This document shows positions 44,179 through 56,157 of a DNA stretch of 64,000 nucleotides, piece by piece. The notes beneath the pieces were generated by a model, which did not search any database, was not told the origin of the DNA, and worked only from the letters and a program-made list of their open reading frames with translations. Location: assembly GCA_028095005.1 (NCBI GenBank), contig CM051463.1, positions 7,617,052-7,681,051 on the forward strand, in the 5' to 3' direction. Every line of letters begins with the position of its first letter. Within the stretch, counting starts at the first letter, position 1. Made by a program: the position numbers and the translations under genes. This DNA comes from Rhynchospora pubera. Taxonomy: Eukaryota > Streptophyta > Magnoliopsida > Poales > Cyperaceae.

Positions 44179-45750
44179 TGTTGTCCCTAAAATTAGGCCT
44201 AGAGGGGGGTGAATAGGCACAAAAAAAATTTCTAAACCGGTATGGTCAATATTTGGTTCAATTCAAACTTGGTCTAATACAAACAATCAAAGCACAAGCA
44301 ATTCAATTCAAGCAAGATAATAAAGAGAGAAAGAGAGAGAGAAATTGAACACGCGATGTATTACGGAGTTCCGACCCGCTAGGAAGTGCTAGCCTTAGTC
44401 GTACGTCTCCGGGAGTTTCGCAACCTCGAAATGGGCGCGCTCCGTTCAATTCCACACGAACGGGACTACAAATTCGAACCAAATCACCTTGTTACAATCA
44501 CTCTCAAGGTGGATTGGCCTAACTCGATTAAACAAGCTCAAACACTACAAAGGATTGAGGCTCTAACCAAATCACTCAACAAATCTAGCAATTAACACTA
44601 GTGGATTGGTTTAGCACACTCTAATCTCAATGATTTTGCTAAATAATGCTCAAACACAAGAGAGAGTAATGTCTAACTGGTTGGAGCTCAAAAGGGAGGA
44701 GTTTCAAAGGTTTCAAAAGTGTCTAAACAGTTCCAAGAGGCCCCATATATATAGAGGGCGCCAACAGCTCCAAAGACCAGTCAAAACAGACTCTGGCGTT
44801 ATACAACGCTATATGCCGTTGTACAACGCCCAAGTAGCCGTTGAAAAATCAAACGGTCACAGACAATAACGTTGTGAGTTGTCAGAGCGTTGTGTAACGC
44901 TGTATAGCGTTGCACAACGCTTCAGCAAAAATCCAAAGCAAAAGCTCGACAGTTCCGTTGGAACTTGTCAGAGCGTTGTGTAACGCTTGGTAGCGTTGCA
45001 CAACGAAGTCAAGAAAGCGAATAAGGCAGAACTGACAAACTCAACCAACATTGTCAGAACGTCATACGACGCTGACTGGCGTCACACAACGTCGCCGTTG
45101 CACAACGCTATTCAGCATTGCTCTACGCGACCAGAGAGAAAAAAGGAAAGTCTGAGCGAAGTTTAGCGCGTTACACAACGCTACAATGCATGGAACATGG
45201 CAGCATGCATGCAGCATCGATGCAGATCGATGTCTGAACAATGCAGAGTCGCCTGTTTCATACTGCGTTGTACAACGCTGGGTAGCGTTACACAACATAG
45301 GAGTGGAAACGTTGTGTAACGTTACTTAGCGTTGCATAACGTTCTGACAAGGGGAAATAGTGGATTTAACTGGTTTAAAAACAAATGAACTAGCGTTGCA
45401 CAACGCTACTGAGCGTTGTGTAACGCTGTTCCAATCTTGTCAGAGATTTTGCAATTAAAATCGAATTAACTCAGCGTTGTGTAACGGCACCTGGCGTTGT
45501 ATGACGCTGGACAGAAAAACTGAGCATTTTACCAGCAAATTGATTGAGATTAGTTTAGAGTTTAATTAAACCTTAATTACTGACTCTAACTAGACCAAAG
45601 CAATCTCTTGAAGCTCCAAACTAAGTGCCACACTTGCTTTAATCCATTCTTCAATAAATTTAGCTATAAAACACTAAAAAGAGATGTTAGTTTAAAGGTT
45701 TCGGTGTTGTTTTGCAAATCGGTAAATCGAGAGAAAATGTTTAACCAACA
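44179..45750 (-). repeat. 5' LTR of the Copia element
   Basis: 1572 bp, TGTTG...CAACA, holding the element's promoter in the minus orientation. Differences from the other LTR include an extra G in the G-run near 44210 and single changes in the palindromic-repeat region. Confidence 0.93.
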
Positions 45751-45755
45751 GAAGG

Positions 45756-47637
45756 GATATGTCATTTTGCAATGGAGTGGTGATCCTTGCATTCCATACC
45801 CGTGGAACTGGATTGACTGCACCAGCGAATCCGACATGAGGATTACTAACCTGTGAGTCATTTCTTGCCTTCTTTCTTCTTCTTTAAATTATAAGGAAAA
45901 TATATGTGTTATCTCTAATTATTAAGCAACTTTATTTAGAGATCTATCAAGTAGTGAATTGAGCGGTTCATTGAGTGATCAATTTGGGTGTCTAACTGCC
46001 CTCACATCATTGTAAGTTCCCTTCAACCTAAGATGAAGGACATTTTGAACTCGGTCATATCACCCTAACCTTGAAGACTAGATAAACATGATTGTGATAT
46101 TGTATGATATTTGAATATAATTTACAGACATAATGTTGTTATAAGAAGCCCTTTGGATAATTGGATTACTCACAAAGTGGATTTTAAATGAAACGATTCT
46201 TGCACAGTCAAGGTTCACTATATATGTCCAGGAATGTTGCCACCTAGAAAAATAATGCCGTGAACCAGGTCAACAATTTAGGTAGTTGTAGACTTGTAGT
46301 TCATTCTTTTTTGCACTCAGTCTCCTCTTCATCCTGCTACCCTTTGTTCTTCCCAAAGTTATTGCCCCATCACATAACATTAGATAAAATATTTTGGATC
46401 ATGTACTCAACTCAAAACGATGAAAACTCAGTCGATCCAACAAACTAATTGTCATCTCACCTATGGCCGTTTCTGTCAGTCTCAGCTGATTACACTCAGA
46501 TCGCCTAAGAATCTGACCACGGTAAACCCTATGGAAAGGCAATTAGTTTGATTTCTCTTATATGATTTATTATTTCCATTAACTTAGTTGTTATTTTTAT
46601 TTTCTGGTACTTGTCTTTGATAGTTTGACAGAGTCCATTTCTAATTCTCTAAGCCAATTATCCTGTTAGTTCGTAAGTTTTTTCATCTAATGATCAAGAA
46701 CTTCATATTTTTCTTAAGAAAATGGTTATAAGTTACCTTTTTCATTAATAGATACAAGTTAATTACAATGTGCATTCGCAAAAAAAGGTAATTACAACGT
46801 GAAGTAAAGAAAAATCACATACTGGTTAAAAACCCCTAAGGAAGACCTGGTATAACACCTATCCATATTGAGGCTTCCTTAGAAAGCAATGGTCAACGCA
46901 ACACATCCCCATATTCAAAGATGGTACAGGTTGCTACATCAATCAAAATGTTACTGGTGACAACATCTGATCAATATTAATTATTGGCTGACACTGGTTT
47001 TATGATTTTATTCTATTTGTTCACTAAATGATGCTTAATAATTAATTTCAGGTGGTTTTTGTTTTTATTTATTTTTTTTTCAAATCAATTTGCCACATAC
47101 ATAATTCATATTTATTTTTTTCAGGAACTTGTCTCACAACCTTTTGTCCGGACATCTTCCTAAGTCTCTAGGCCAATATTTAACACGTCTTCAGCTCTTG
47201 TATGTCTCTCAGATAAAATTAATATATTATATAAATCTTAACAAATTTATTATATAATATAATAATCATTTAAGGTAGCTAAATTTTCTCGTGTCATTAT
47301 ATATTTCTTTAAACCAACAACAAATGATTAACTTACTGTTGGTTAGCTCCACTTTTATCATATGCATTAACTAACCTTTGATTACTGTGTGTCCAGGGAC
47401 TTGAGTTTTAATCAGTTATCTGGATCTCTTCCTAAATCTCTAGACAATGCGGCTCAGACATTGACTTACCTGTATGCGTTTCTAGTAATTATCATGAGTG
47501 TTTCCGATTTATAGTTCAATTTCTCTCATAAACTTTTTCCATTTTTTATTTTTCAGGAACATAAATGGAACCAGTGTTTTGACTGCCCTTCCTAGCAGGC
47601 TTCAGAGAAAGCAACAAGATAATTCTCTAACATTCAG
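45756..47637 (+). pseudogene. Receptor kinase segment 2: LRR region
   Basis: The rest of exon 4 (45756-45852) reads YVILQWSGDPCIPYPWNWIDC, the conserved motif between malectin and LRR domains, and rejoins 34014 in frame across the Copia insertion. Four short LRR exons follow: 45940-46011 (72 bp), 47125-47199 (75 bp), 47397-47471 (75 bp) and 47557-47637 (81 bp). They encode LDLSSSELSGSLSDQF, LNLSHNLLSGHLPKSL, LDLSFNQLSGSLPKSL and the juxtamembrane start. All are phase-consistent, as expected for one-repeat-per-exon LRR-I kinases. No lesion is seen in this segment itself. Confidence 0.88.
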
Positions 47638-50600
47638 GTATAACAATAAATTTTTGGTATTTAGTCCATTTGACTTTTTTTTAGATTGTGAAGAATGTAA
47701 AATTTTATTTATTTATCATTATATAGTTAATTATTACTCATAGCAATTAAGGTTTGAGTACCATAACTTCAATTTTAGATGTGACGCCTTTACATATTGA
47801 GTAAACACTGGTTCTCATTTAGTGTGAATTTAATATAAACAAGCTTTGGCAAGCCAACTGCCTTTTTTAAACAAAAGAACCCCCTAAAAATACTACTTAT
47901 TTATACTACATGAAAATATTCGAACACTCAAGCAAATAGACGAATCAAGGAAGAAGAATTCCATGAATAAAATAGTACATGCAAGATGCAACAATTAAGG
48001 GAACTGGTCTGGTGAGAGAGATTGGGTAAACATAATTACTTTATCTGAATTGAGTGAAGATGGGTCCTTGCTCAGTTTCTCTCGCCTCTTATCAAAATTC
48101 CGATCTTCTAACAAACCCAAACCAGAGCAACGGAGAAAAGAAGACAGAGACAATATATGAGGAGATGAAATTTGGGTTTGGGTGGGACTGAAATTGGACG
48201 CTCAGCGAAATTTCTGTAGCAAGGAAAACCGACTCACATCTGCCGCGCTCGGCGCTGCAAATCATCTCCGATCTATGATGGAGGGGGTTTTGTTTAAGAG
48301 TATATTGCTGGTTAAGATCACATGGATATCATATGAAGGGCTCAAATATGTATAGTCCTAGCCGCGTACTCGCACTTCGCGCGATGAAGATGTACCATAA
48401 GACCAGCATGTAATTATTACAAATTTCATAATTATGATTGTAATTATTTGAATAAATATCAAATTATCTTGTAACTAATCTATAAGGTAAAGTTAGGTCA
48501 CGTTTCCCGTTCTGAAGTGTTATGGCCTCAACTCACATCAATTTAAAAAATTTTAAAAATTCCAAAGTATAAAAATTATATCACTGGATTCCTTGTAATC
48601 GCTCTAAGAAGATAGATAAAAGTTAATCCAAAAATAATTTAGTAATGCCTTGCAAAGAGCTACGTACACTAAAATACAATATTTTAAGAATATTTGCATA
48701 GAAAAAACTATATCACTTGTTACCTTATAATTTATGTCGATTAATATAATGTAAAGAAAAATATATCCTCATAATATAATTATAATAATAATTGACATTA
48801 TAACATATTTGAAGCAATGCTTGTAATAAAAGGTTTTCAGATCTTGAAATATATAAAAAAATAGTAACAACTTCAAAAAAAAATTAGAAAAAAAAATTAA
48901 TGAATGTCCTGTAATTTTTTTTTGACATTTATAAATTGTCATACAAAAAGGCAATTAAACAAAAACAAATTTTTCTTTAATTGCAGATTTATAATAAATA
49001 AAAGCAGAGGGTGTAACAAAAAATATAAGAAGTATATGAAATAAAAAAAAATTGAGAGGCTATCTAGAAAAAGTGAATCAACCCCACGTGCTTTCCTCTT
49101 TTTCTTGCTTGTTTGACTTTATGTATATCCTCGTGTACATATTTTTGTGTTGCATTTAATTTAAGCAAGATACTCGTGTGATAGCCCATCAGATAGAGAA
49201 AAATGAGAATTCGTCTCAAAAGATCAGATAAGAACCCACATGGCGGACTGCCTTTGTATTTTACTTATTTACTGTAGAAGAATTGGTAATGACTCTTGTG
49301 TTGTTAGATGAAAGTGCTACTTATAATACATCCGTTACACAAATAATACTCAAAATGACCACAAAGTATCCACTTATAGTGTTATAGATATGCCCCTGTC
49401 AAGCAGGCCCCACCTATCAGACACAATGACGCTGACGTCACCATAGTACTGTAGATAATATCCCTAGAAATGAAGTATTTTTTTATTTTTATTTTTGATA
49501 TTTAAGCAAAAAGCATACATGTTTCAGCAATCAAAAGCTAACGTACAAAGGTATATAACATGCGATCAGATTGCTGAAAAACATGCCCAATTATATTATG
49601 TGATATATCTACCGAAATACAGGCCACTCAAATATCACAGTACGAGATGTCCTGTAGTTATGACTTGATTATGAAAGCCAAGCCAATTCCCAATGTGAGT
49701 TTAAACGAATGTACATTCAGGCGTTCTCAAAGGGTGAAATCTTTACTTCAAATAAAAGTATAAAACTATTTTGTATTTGATTACAGCATAAACAATTCTC
49801 TCTTAAATGATTGATCATCATAGAAATAATCTTTCGAGAGTTGATTCACTCAAATATAATTCAACTGTTAGAAGATCTCTATCCTTGTAGGCTCCTCAGG
49901 CCGACCAAATTTGGCGGCCTTAACAAAATAAATAAAATGGCCTTCATCCTCCCAAAGAATAAAATTATTTGTGTCGTCAAATTACTCGATGCCAAATTTG
50001 ATGTCAAATTGGAACTCTTGATAACACCCTTGACTTCTTTTCGCTGATCATCTTTTTTTGTTCCGGTTTATGTTTTTCACTTTTTACTTTTCTTAACTTG
50101 ATGTTTTTTCTGTAAATATTTTTTTATTAATAAATTTGCGGTTGGCCTCTGGCCGTCCAGCCTTCGAAAAAAAAGATAACACCCTTGACTTACATAGTTT
50201 TCTTTCATTGCAAATTACCATAATCCAGCACACCCAACAATAAATTCTGATTTTACTTAATAAGATCTAATTAATTGAAGTAGTGAAACCTGACAAACGA
50301 CTGATGTTCTGTAGAATCTGGTCTGACCTGATGTATGAGTGCCTCCTAGTGTCAATGGAAAAATAGCTGTTTAGGTCCACATCCGGCTTACACTGGCCAT
50401 GGAAAAAGAGCTTCTTGTCACAGTTCATTACAGGCCATTGGAAGAAACTAGCTTTTGTGCAGAAGGATAAATCGGTGGTGAGAAAGAGGAGGGTTGATGG
50501 CAATTCGTTGCACCTAGGATTTAGGTTTTTAGGAGGAACCATTAAGTGATTGAAAGAGTTCAAGGGAAAGTAATTTCATGTTATTTATCCAAATATGTCT

Positions 50601-51122
50601 GTACAGACGAAATCAGGTAAAGGTAACCATACAAACTAATTGCCTATAAAAACTACAAATTACAAATAGTGAGATAAGAGCTGCCCATTACATTAATTAA
50701 TTTACTGAGAAAAATAATACAGTATTACACTTATAAGGATACGATGTATGAAAGGGGAAATTAAAGGAATGTAGCTAGGACTTTAAAGTGGAACCCGAGC
50801 ATTAATGAATAGATGAATAATCAATCATAATGATAATCTTTAATACAACTTGAAGCAGCAGTGATTTCCCTAAACAACTCTACTTGTTTCTCTCCTTTCA
50901 CAAGTTCCCAAGCTCTATATCCAATCACAATCTTGCAGTAATTTTAGTGAAGATTGTAAGATTAGAAGACAATGAACTTATGTTTCATTAATATAAGAAG
51001 TTCTTTAGCAACACAAGTAGTGATGAAGAGCTTGTTGATTTGTTAATTGTTATCACAATATTTTCTTGTTCGAAGGTAAAACTAAATTCTGTGTTGAAAT
51101 TTAATGATTTGTTTTTAATTAG
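47638..51122. other. Long intron of the receptor kinase, with repeat debris
   Basis: No coding exon of the kinase is present here. It contains the truncated LINE at 50037-50174. A GC-richer patch (48050-48300) looks like a former leader or exon of another gene, but I cannot identify it. A minus-strand open frame at 50267-50563 has protein-like composition but no recognised family. Confidence 0.5.
50037..50174 (+). mobile_element. 5'-truncated LINE, 138 bp, 17-bp target duplication
   Basis: GATAACACCCTTGACTT occurs at 50020-50036 and again at 50175-50191. The 138 bp between end with GGTTGGCCTCTGGCCGTCCAG, then TTCG and an A8 tail. A long target duplication plus an A tail shows target-primed reverse transcription of a severely truncated LINE. 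The 3' end is not obviously the same family as the full-length LINE at 55596. Confidence 0.85.
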
Positions 51123-53745
51123 TTATGGTACTACAAATCCTACTCCAACACATTCCCATAAGAAGAATGCTATAATAGCAACAGCAGTTGTTGTCCCTTT
51201 GCTGGTAATTGCAGTTGCCACTGCAACAGCTTTGTGGTTGAAAAGGAAGAAGTGTAAGCTCTTAGCTCTCCCTCCTCTATCTATCTTGGTTATTTCCACT
51301 TTGACATTAAGAATGTCACCGCTCCCAATTGTTATACAATCACAGATGTTAAATGTTTGACTAATGGATGCAATGTTATGATATCAACTTAAACAGGATT
51401 TTTGGATAACAGAGGGAAACCTAAAAAGCAAAAGCCTAAGATTCATAACCTGGTTTCTCATGAAACTCAAATAAGATAAGCCCTATAAATTTTCTCCAAC
51501 CATTTTTAAATGACACATGAGGGAAATTATAAAGCAATGCTAGAAAAATAATACAACAGATAGAAAAAGAAATGCGATTGTCATTCATACCATGTAAAGG
51601 TAATTCTATTTATCATATACTGATTTTTCTTAGATTTCAATTTACACTTTGGGATACTTATTTGAGTGGGTGAAAAACAAATTAAGGCAATTACATGTAC
51701 TAATTACCAATTGTGGTATATTAATATTAATAAAAAAAACTTTATATGTATATCAAATAATGTCTGGGCACCTCTACATGCAAATTTTATATTGTAAGCC
51801 GCAAAGGTACATCTCTAGGTAATCCAAATTATACGGGCCAAACTTGGGAAGCAGGAGGAAGGGAAGGCTTCCCGAAATTTGAGAAACGTGAATTCAGTTA
51901 CAATGATCTCAAGAGAATCACAAATCAATTCGAGACTAGTATTGGCACTGGAGGATTCGGAACTGTGTATTTGGGCTTCTTGGAAGATGGAGTTCAAGTT
52001 GCAGTCAAGGTACACTCCGATTCGTCTGCACAGGGGGTTAAGGAGCTTTCGGCCGAGGTAAATTTTACATACAAAAACCAAGAAACCCCCCAAAACAAAA
52101 TGAATGGGGGACTTTCCATATGATCACGTTGGCATTTGACTGCAGTTGTTTCTAGGCTGAAAACTTGATGCGAGTTCATCACAGAAACTTGGTCGCACTT
52201 ATATATGGGTTATTGCATTGATAAAAGTTGCATGGCGCTTGTGTACGAGTACATGCAAGAAGGAAATCTACATGACAAACTCAAAGGTAATTCACAACCA
52301 CAACTGCATATCTTTTTGCAAAGTCAAAGCATGATCAATTATCTCTAAATGAATAATCTCTAATAATGTCTTCATCTGCAGATGATAAAAGGCCTCTTGC
52401 TTGGGGACGACGACTTCAAATTGCATATGAATCTGCACTAGGTATATATGGTCCAATTAAACATACTCCACAATATATATCAATTTAATTACTGAACTAT
52501 TGTAGTTATATTTCTTCATTTATTTTATATTATATTATATTATATTATATAGAAGAGTTTAATGTAGCAGATCAAATAACACTACAAATTCTATTTTGAA
52601 TAAAACAGAGTATGATGCCCCTTAGCTAGTATACAATCTTAAATTCCATACTTGTCGAGGAAATCTGTTTGCCCATTCTCTGGTCTTTTTTTTTTTAACA
52701 TACTAGATAGAAACTATCTAGTTCCCATTCTCTGGTCTTTGAAGAAGAAACAGACAGATGCCAGAACATCATGACCTAAGTTGTATAATGCATATTAAAT
52801 AATATATGTATGTTGATAAAACTGCAATGAAGGATTGGAATATTTGCATAAGGCTTGTAATCCACCACTAATCCATAGAGATGTCAAGACAAGCAACATC
52901 CTCTTAACTGCAAATCTCGAGGCAAAGATTGCTGATTTTGGGCTTTCCAAGTCTTTTGACAATGATGCATCTCATGTTTCTACTAGAGTCGTTGGCACTC
53001 CGGGCTATTTGGACCCTGAGTAAGACCACTATTTGTATATAAAATCTCCTAATTATCTTCTTTTTACGATTTACCTTAACATCAAAATTACAATGCAAAA
53101 TAATGCTATGATCAACCGTACATATAATAGGTTTGACAACTGGAATAACTAACATCAGGGTTCATTAAAATAAAAAATTAAATTATAAGTATTTTTATTC
53201 AAGTTTGCAAACTTAATTAGAACACTTTTGTCACGGAGCAAAAGGAACAGAAGTTCAATCAGTAAACTAATTTTCAAATAACCAGATAATGAACTAGTTG
53301 TCAAATTAATTGCACCAAAGTTTATGGAGACCAACTTTAGTACGAAGAGCATATCCTTTTTCCAATTTTTTTTCACTTTCGATGAGATTTTTCATTGAAT
53401 ATTATGTTACCAAAAACTTTTATTTGCTGTCAACATATTAATGCATATTTAATTTGTCTCACACACCCATGTAGAAAGGAATTGCGAAAGTAAAAATGCA
53501 GTCAGCTTAAGCTTACCAAAAGTATTTGTGAATTTAACCCTGAAAAGTTATCAAAGTAGTTTCAAAGTGTTGATCATGACCTATCGCAGAATTTCATTGT
53601 TTATACACAAGATTTATATATGACATATAATAGTTCATGCCCATATATGATATACCTGTATGTAAGTATATTTCTTTGATTTTTGTCTATATGTTCAAGT
53701 GAATGCAGCTACCAGAGAACTTTTATACATATATATATATATATA

Positions 53746-54150
53746 GAGTTTTGCTACGGTGAGTTGCAACTCACCAAAGCGTCCGTGAGTTGCGCTCAAA
53801 ATTCCAAAATTTAATTCAAAATGACCGATCCAAACCGTCTAATATGATCTTCCTATTAAAATCTCCATGCAGACCAAATTTTATATTTTTTTCGAGATTT
53901 TTAAGTATTTTTTTGAAATTTAAAAAAATCATTAATCTAATTAGTTCTGGACCGTTAAAAAACAACAGTTTTTAAAAATCCGAAATAAATACTTACAAAT
54001 TTCAAAAAAATATAAAATTCGGTCTGCATGGAGATTTCAATAGGAAGATCGTATTAGACGGTTTGGATCGGTCATTTTGAACTAAATTTCGGAATTTTCA
54101 GCGCGACTCACGGAAGCTTTGGTGAGTTGCAACTCACCATAGCAAAACTC
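53746..54150. mobile_element. 405-bp foldback element (palindromic MITE)
   Basis: The ends GAGTTTTGCTA...GGTGAGTTGCAACTCACC are inverted copies, and the arms match imperfectly over about 190 bp each (AAATTTTATATTTTTTT..., TCTGCATGGAGATTT, GACGGTTTGGATCGGTCATTTTGAA). It is flanked by TA within TATATA tracts, so the exact target duplication is ambiguous. It lies in the kinase intron. RNA from it would form a long hairpin. Confidence 0.85.
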
Positions 54151-54197
54151 TATATATATATAGAGAAATGCTATGGTGCATCGCGATGTATTAAGGC

Positions 54198-55270
54198 CAG
54201 TGGCGAGTCCAGTGTAGGGCAAGGCTGGGCACTTGCCCAGGCTTAATTTCTAAAATTAAGAAATCTGTATTTGTATATTTATGGAGATGCCCAGGCTTAA
54301 AAAAATTAAGGTGCCCACACTTGGTTAGTTCATTTCAAAACTAGACTTTGCGTGACCCACTTTTATATATTTTTTTGTTTTATGTTTGACACTTTTGACT
54401 GGTTCAATCGGCCAATCTCTTGATCTCTCTTTGGATCACAAAGTCACGGAAAAAAATTAACACAAAAGAGGCAAAGTAAAGACTAAAGAGTTGAATGGTA
54501 CAATGGGCGACCTAGGTTTTAATATTCACTTATGAGTTAATATAGCGAGTTTGATGTGGGATCACATTATTATCAATGCACCAAAGTATTTATGCATAGT
54601 GGTAATAAAAAAATATTGTGTTAAATAAAACTGATGAATTAATTTTCTTTATCATATTATAATAAAGTAGTAAGTTATCCAATTGAATAGAGATGACATT
54701 CATACATTATTAAAGTTACAAAGTTATATTTATGTCTTTTATGAGTACATTGACAAAATACTATTGGCAATTAGGTTAAAAAAATATTATGAGTAAATCT
54801 ATTATGAACCATGATGTATAGAGGGTTCCGTGCACCACAATCGTTTTAGTCGGTGGTTCCATAAATTGTCAATCTAATTTAACCAACCCAACCTATATAT
54901 TGAAATCTCATAGAAAACAAATTTTTACAATTTTTAAAATTTTTTTACTATTTTTTTCCGAATTTTTTTAAACTTGCCAATTCTGACTATAAATTAGTGT
55001 ATTTGTTGCCAAAATTGGCAAGCTTTAAAAAATTCGAAAAAAATTGTAAAATTTTATTTTCTATGAGATTTCAATATATATATTGGATTGGTTAATTTAG
55101 ATTTGTCAATTTATAAAATTACCAACCAAAATGATCATAGTGCACGGAACTCTCTATGCATCATGGTTCACAATAGAAATTCTCAAATATTATTAGTATT
55201 TTATTTATAAATTAATTTTAGTACATTAGCTGTTGTGCTCAGGCTTAAAAAAAGTCTGGACTCGCCACTG
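54198..55270. mobile_element. hAT-type element with 8-bp target duplication
   Basis: The left end CAGTGGCGAGTCCAG and right end CTGGACTCGCCACTG are exact inverted repeats. ATTAAGGC occurs on both sides (54190-54197, 55271-55278), the 8-bp duplication of hAT transposons. No transposase frame is visible. It contains a nested foldback MITE (54791-55184). It is itself inserted in a short palindrome (GCGATGTATTAAGGCC / CTTTGTAGATCGC) that may be an older small foldback element. Confidence 0.9.
54791..55184. mobile_element. Mutator-type foldback MITE nested in the hAT element
   Basis: Its arms (about 54791-54975 and 55005-55184) are inverted copies. The ends share TCTATTRTGAACCATGATG and AGRGTTCCGTGCAC. 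AAATATTAT flanks both sides (54782-54790, 55185-55193), a 9-bp duplication, as for Mutator-like elements. Confidence 0.85.
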
Positions 55271-56157
55271 ATTAAGGCCTTTGTAGATCGCGACCATATA
55301 TATATATATATATATATAAATATATATGTTTGTCTGGTTGAGGGTGAGGTGCTGTAAGCGTGGATTCTGTTTGGTTGTACTCGATCAAGTTCAAATTCTT
55401 TCCTTTAGGTTGCTTTAGAGATGTTAACATTTCTTCCAAGAAAAGCAATTCAGGTTACTTCCTGTATCTGTATCTGTAGGTACTATTTATCGAACCAGCT
55501 AAGTACAAAGAGTGATGTATTTAGCTTTGGAGTTGTTCTGCTAGAACTGATCACAGGCCGACGCCCTATTTTTGGGGGCCTAGAAGGAGGTCACTCTATT
55601 TAGTATTATCCATAAAATAAGTTCCCAAAAGAAAACAAACATCTCGGTTCTAGGGTTCCATTATGGGTTTATCGGTGGTCGGTGGACTCCTGTCGGTGGA
55701 CTCATTCAACCTCTCCTGACCTCTCTCTCTCAATATGCCTTGACGGACTTCTGTCGGTGGACTCATTCAACCTCTCCTGACATGGCGTTGTGGTCTCAGG
55801 AGTCATGACTCCAAGGAGTCTCAGTCCAAGTATTCCCTCTCAAAACCTTCTATGCCTCATTTACTGCTCTCTCTTCTTATGTGCTAGTCAGCATTTACTC
55901 TTTCACCATTCTTTTGAAGTGAGTGCACACCACCTGTTTGACGAAATGCTCTCTTAATGACAATGGTTTCAATAGACAGTACCTGGCTATATTCACTCTC
56001 CCAAACCTCATTTAATGCATAACTTTTTGCTCGCTCTCCTATCTCTTTTAACCTACCTTCTTTAACCCGTTGAGTTGCTTCATTTATTAGCCTCAATCAG
56101 AATTTCCTATTATGTGGTGAATCCCTTTTACTCTTAAGTCCTCTTTACCCGGCATTA

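Larger units (their letters stand above)
34015..45750 (-). mobile_element. SIRE/Maximus-like Ty1-copia retrotransposon inserted in RLK exon 4
   Basis: The 11.7-kb element has LTRs at 34015-35584 and 44179-45750 that begin TGTTG and end CAACA. GAAGG flanks both sides (34010-34014, 45751-45755). It lies antisense to the kinase gene. In its own orientation (minus) the order is 5' LTR, a primer site matching initiator-Met tRNA, gag, protease-integrase, RT-RNase H, an extra ORF, a polypurine tract and the 3' LTR. The Copia gene order, the extra downstream ORF and the size suggest the SIRE/Maximus lineage. The LTRs differ at only about eight bases plus small indels by eye, so insertion was recent. 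Confidence 0.93.
51123..55595 (+). pseudogene. Receptor kinase segment 3: transmembrane and kinase domain
   Basis: Exon 51123-51253 holds the membrane segment IIATAVVVPLLVIAVATATALWL and a KRKK stop-transfer. Exon 51807-52057 has FSYNDLKRITNQFETSIGTGGFGTVYLG (glycine loop) and VAVK. Exon 52154-52286 has AENLMRVHHRNLVALIYMGYCIDKSCMALVYEYM, with two extra residues where LIGYC is usual. Exon 52382-52441 encodes DDKRPLAWGRRLQIAYESALG. Exon 52833-53019 has the catalytic loop HRDVKTSN and DFG (IADFGLSK) and ends GTPGYLDPE. Exon 55480-55595 has YYLSNQLSTKSDVFSFGVVLLELITGRRPIFGGLEGGH and is interrupted by the LINE. Every join is in phase, and the key catalytic residues (Lys, Asp, Asp) are present. 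Confidence 0.9.

Noticed and set aside
50267..50563. 98-aa minus-strand frame with protein-like composition
   Set aside because: No recognised family, no splice-supported partner exon and no promoter; kept only as a note in the intron entry.
52190..52215. Frameshift in the kinase exon
   Set aside because: A careful recount showed a six-base in-frame insertion; exon length and phases agree on both sides.
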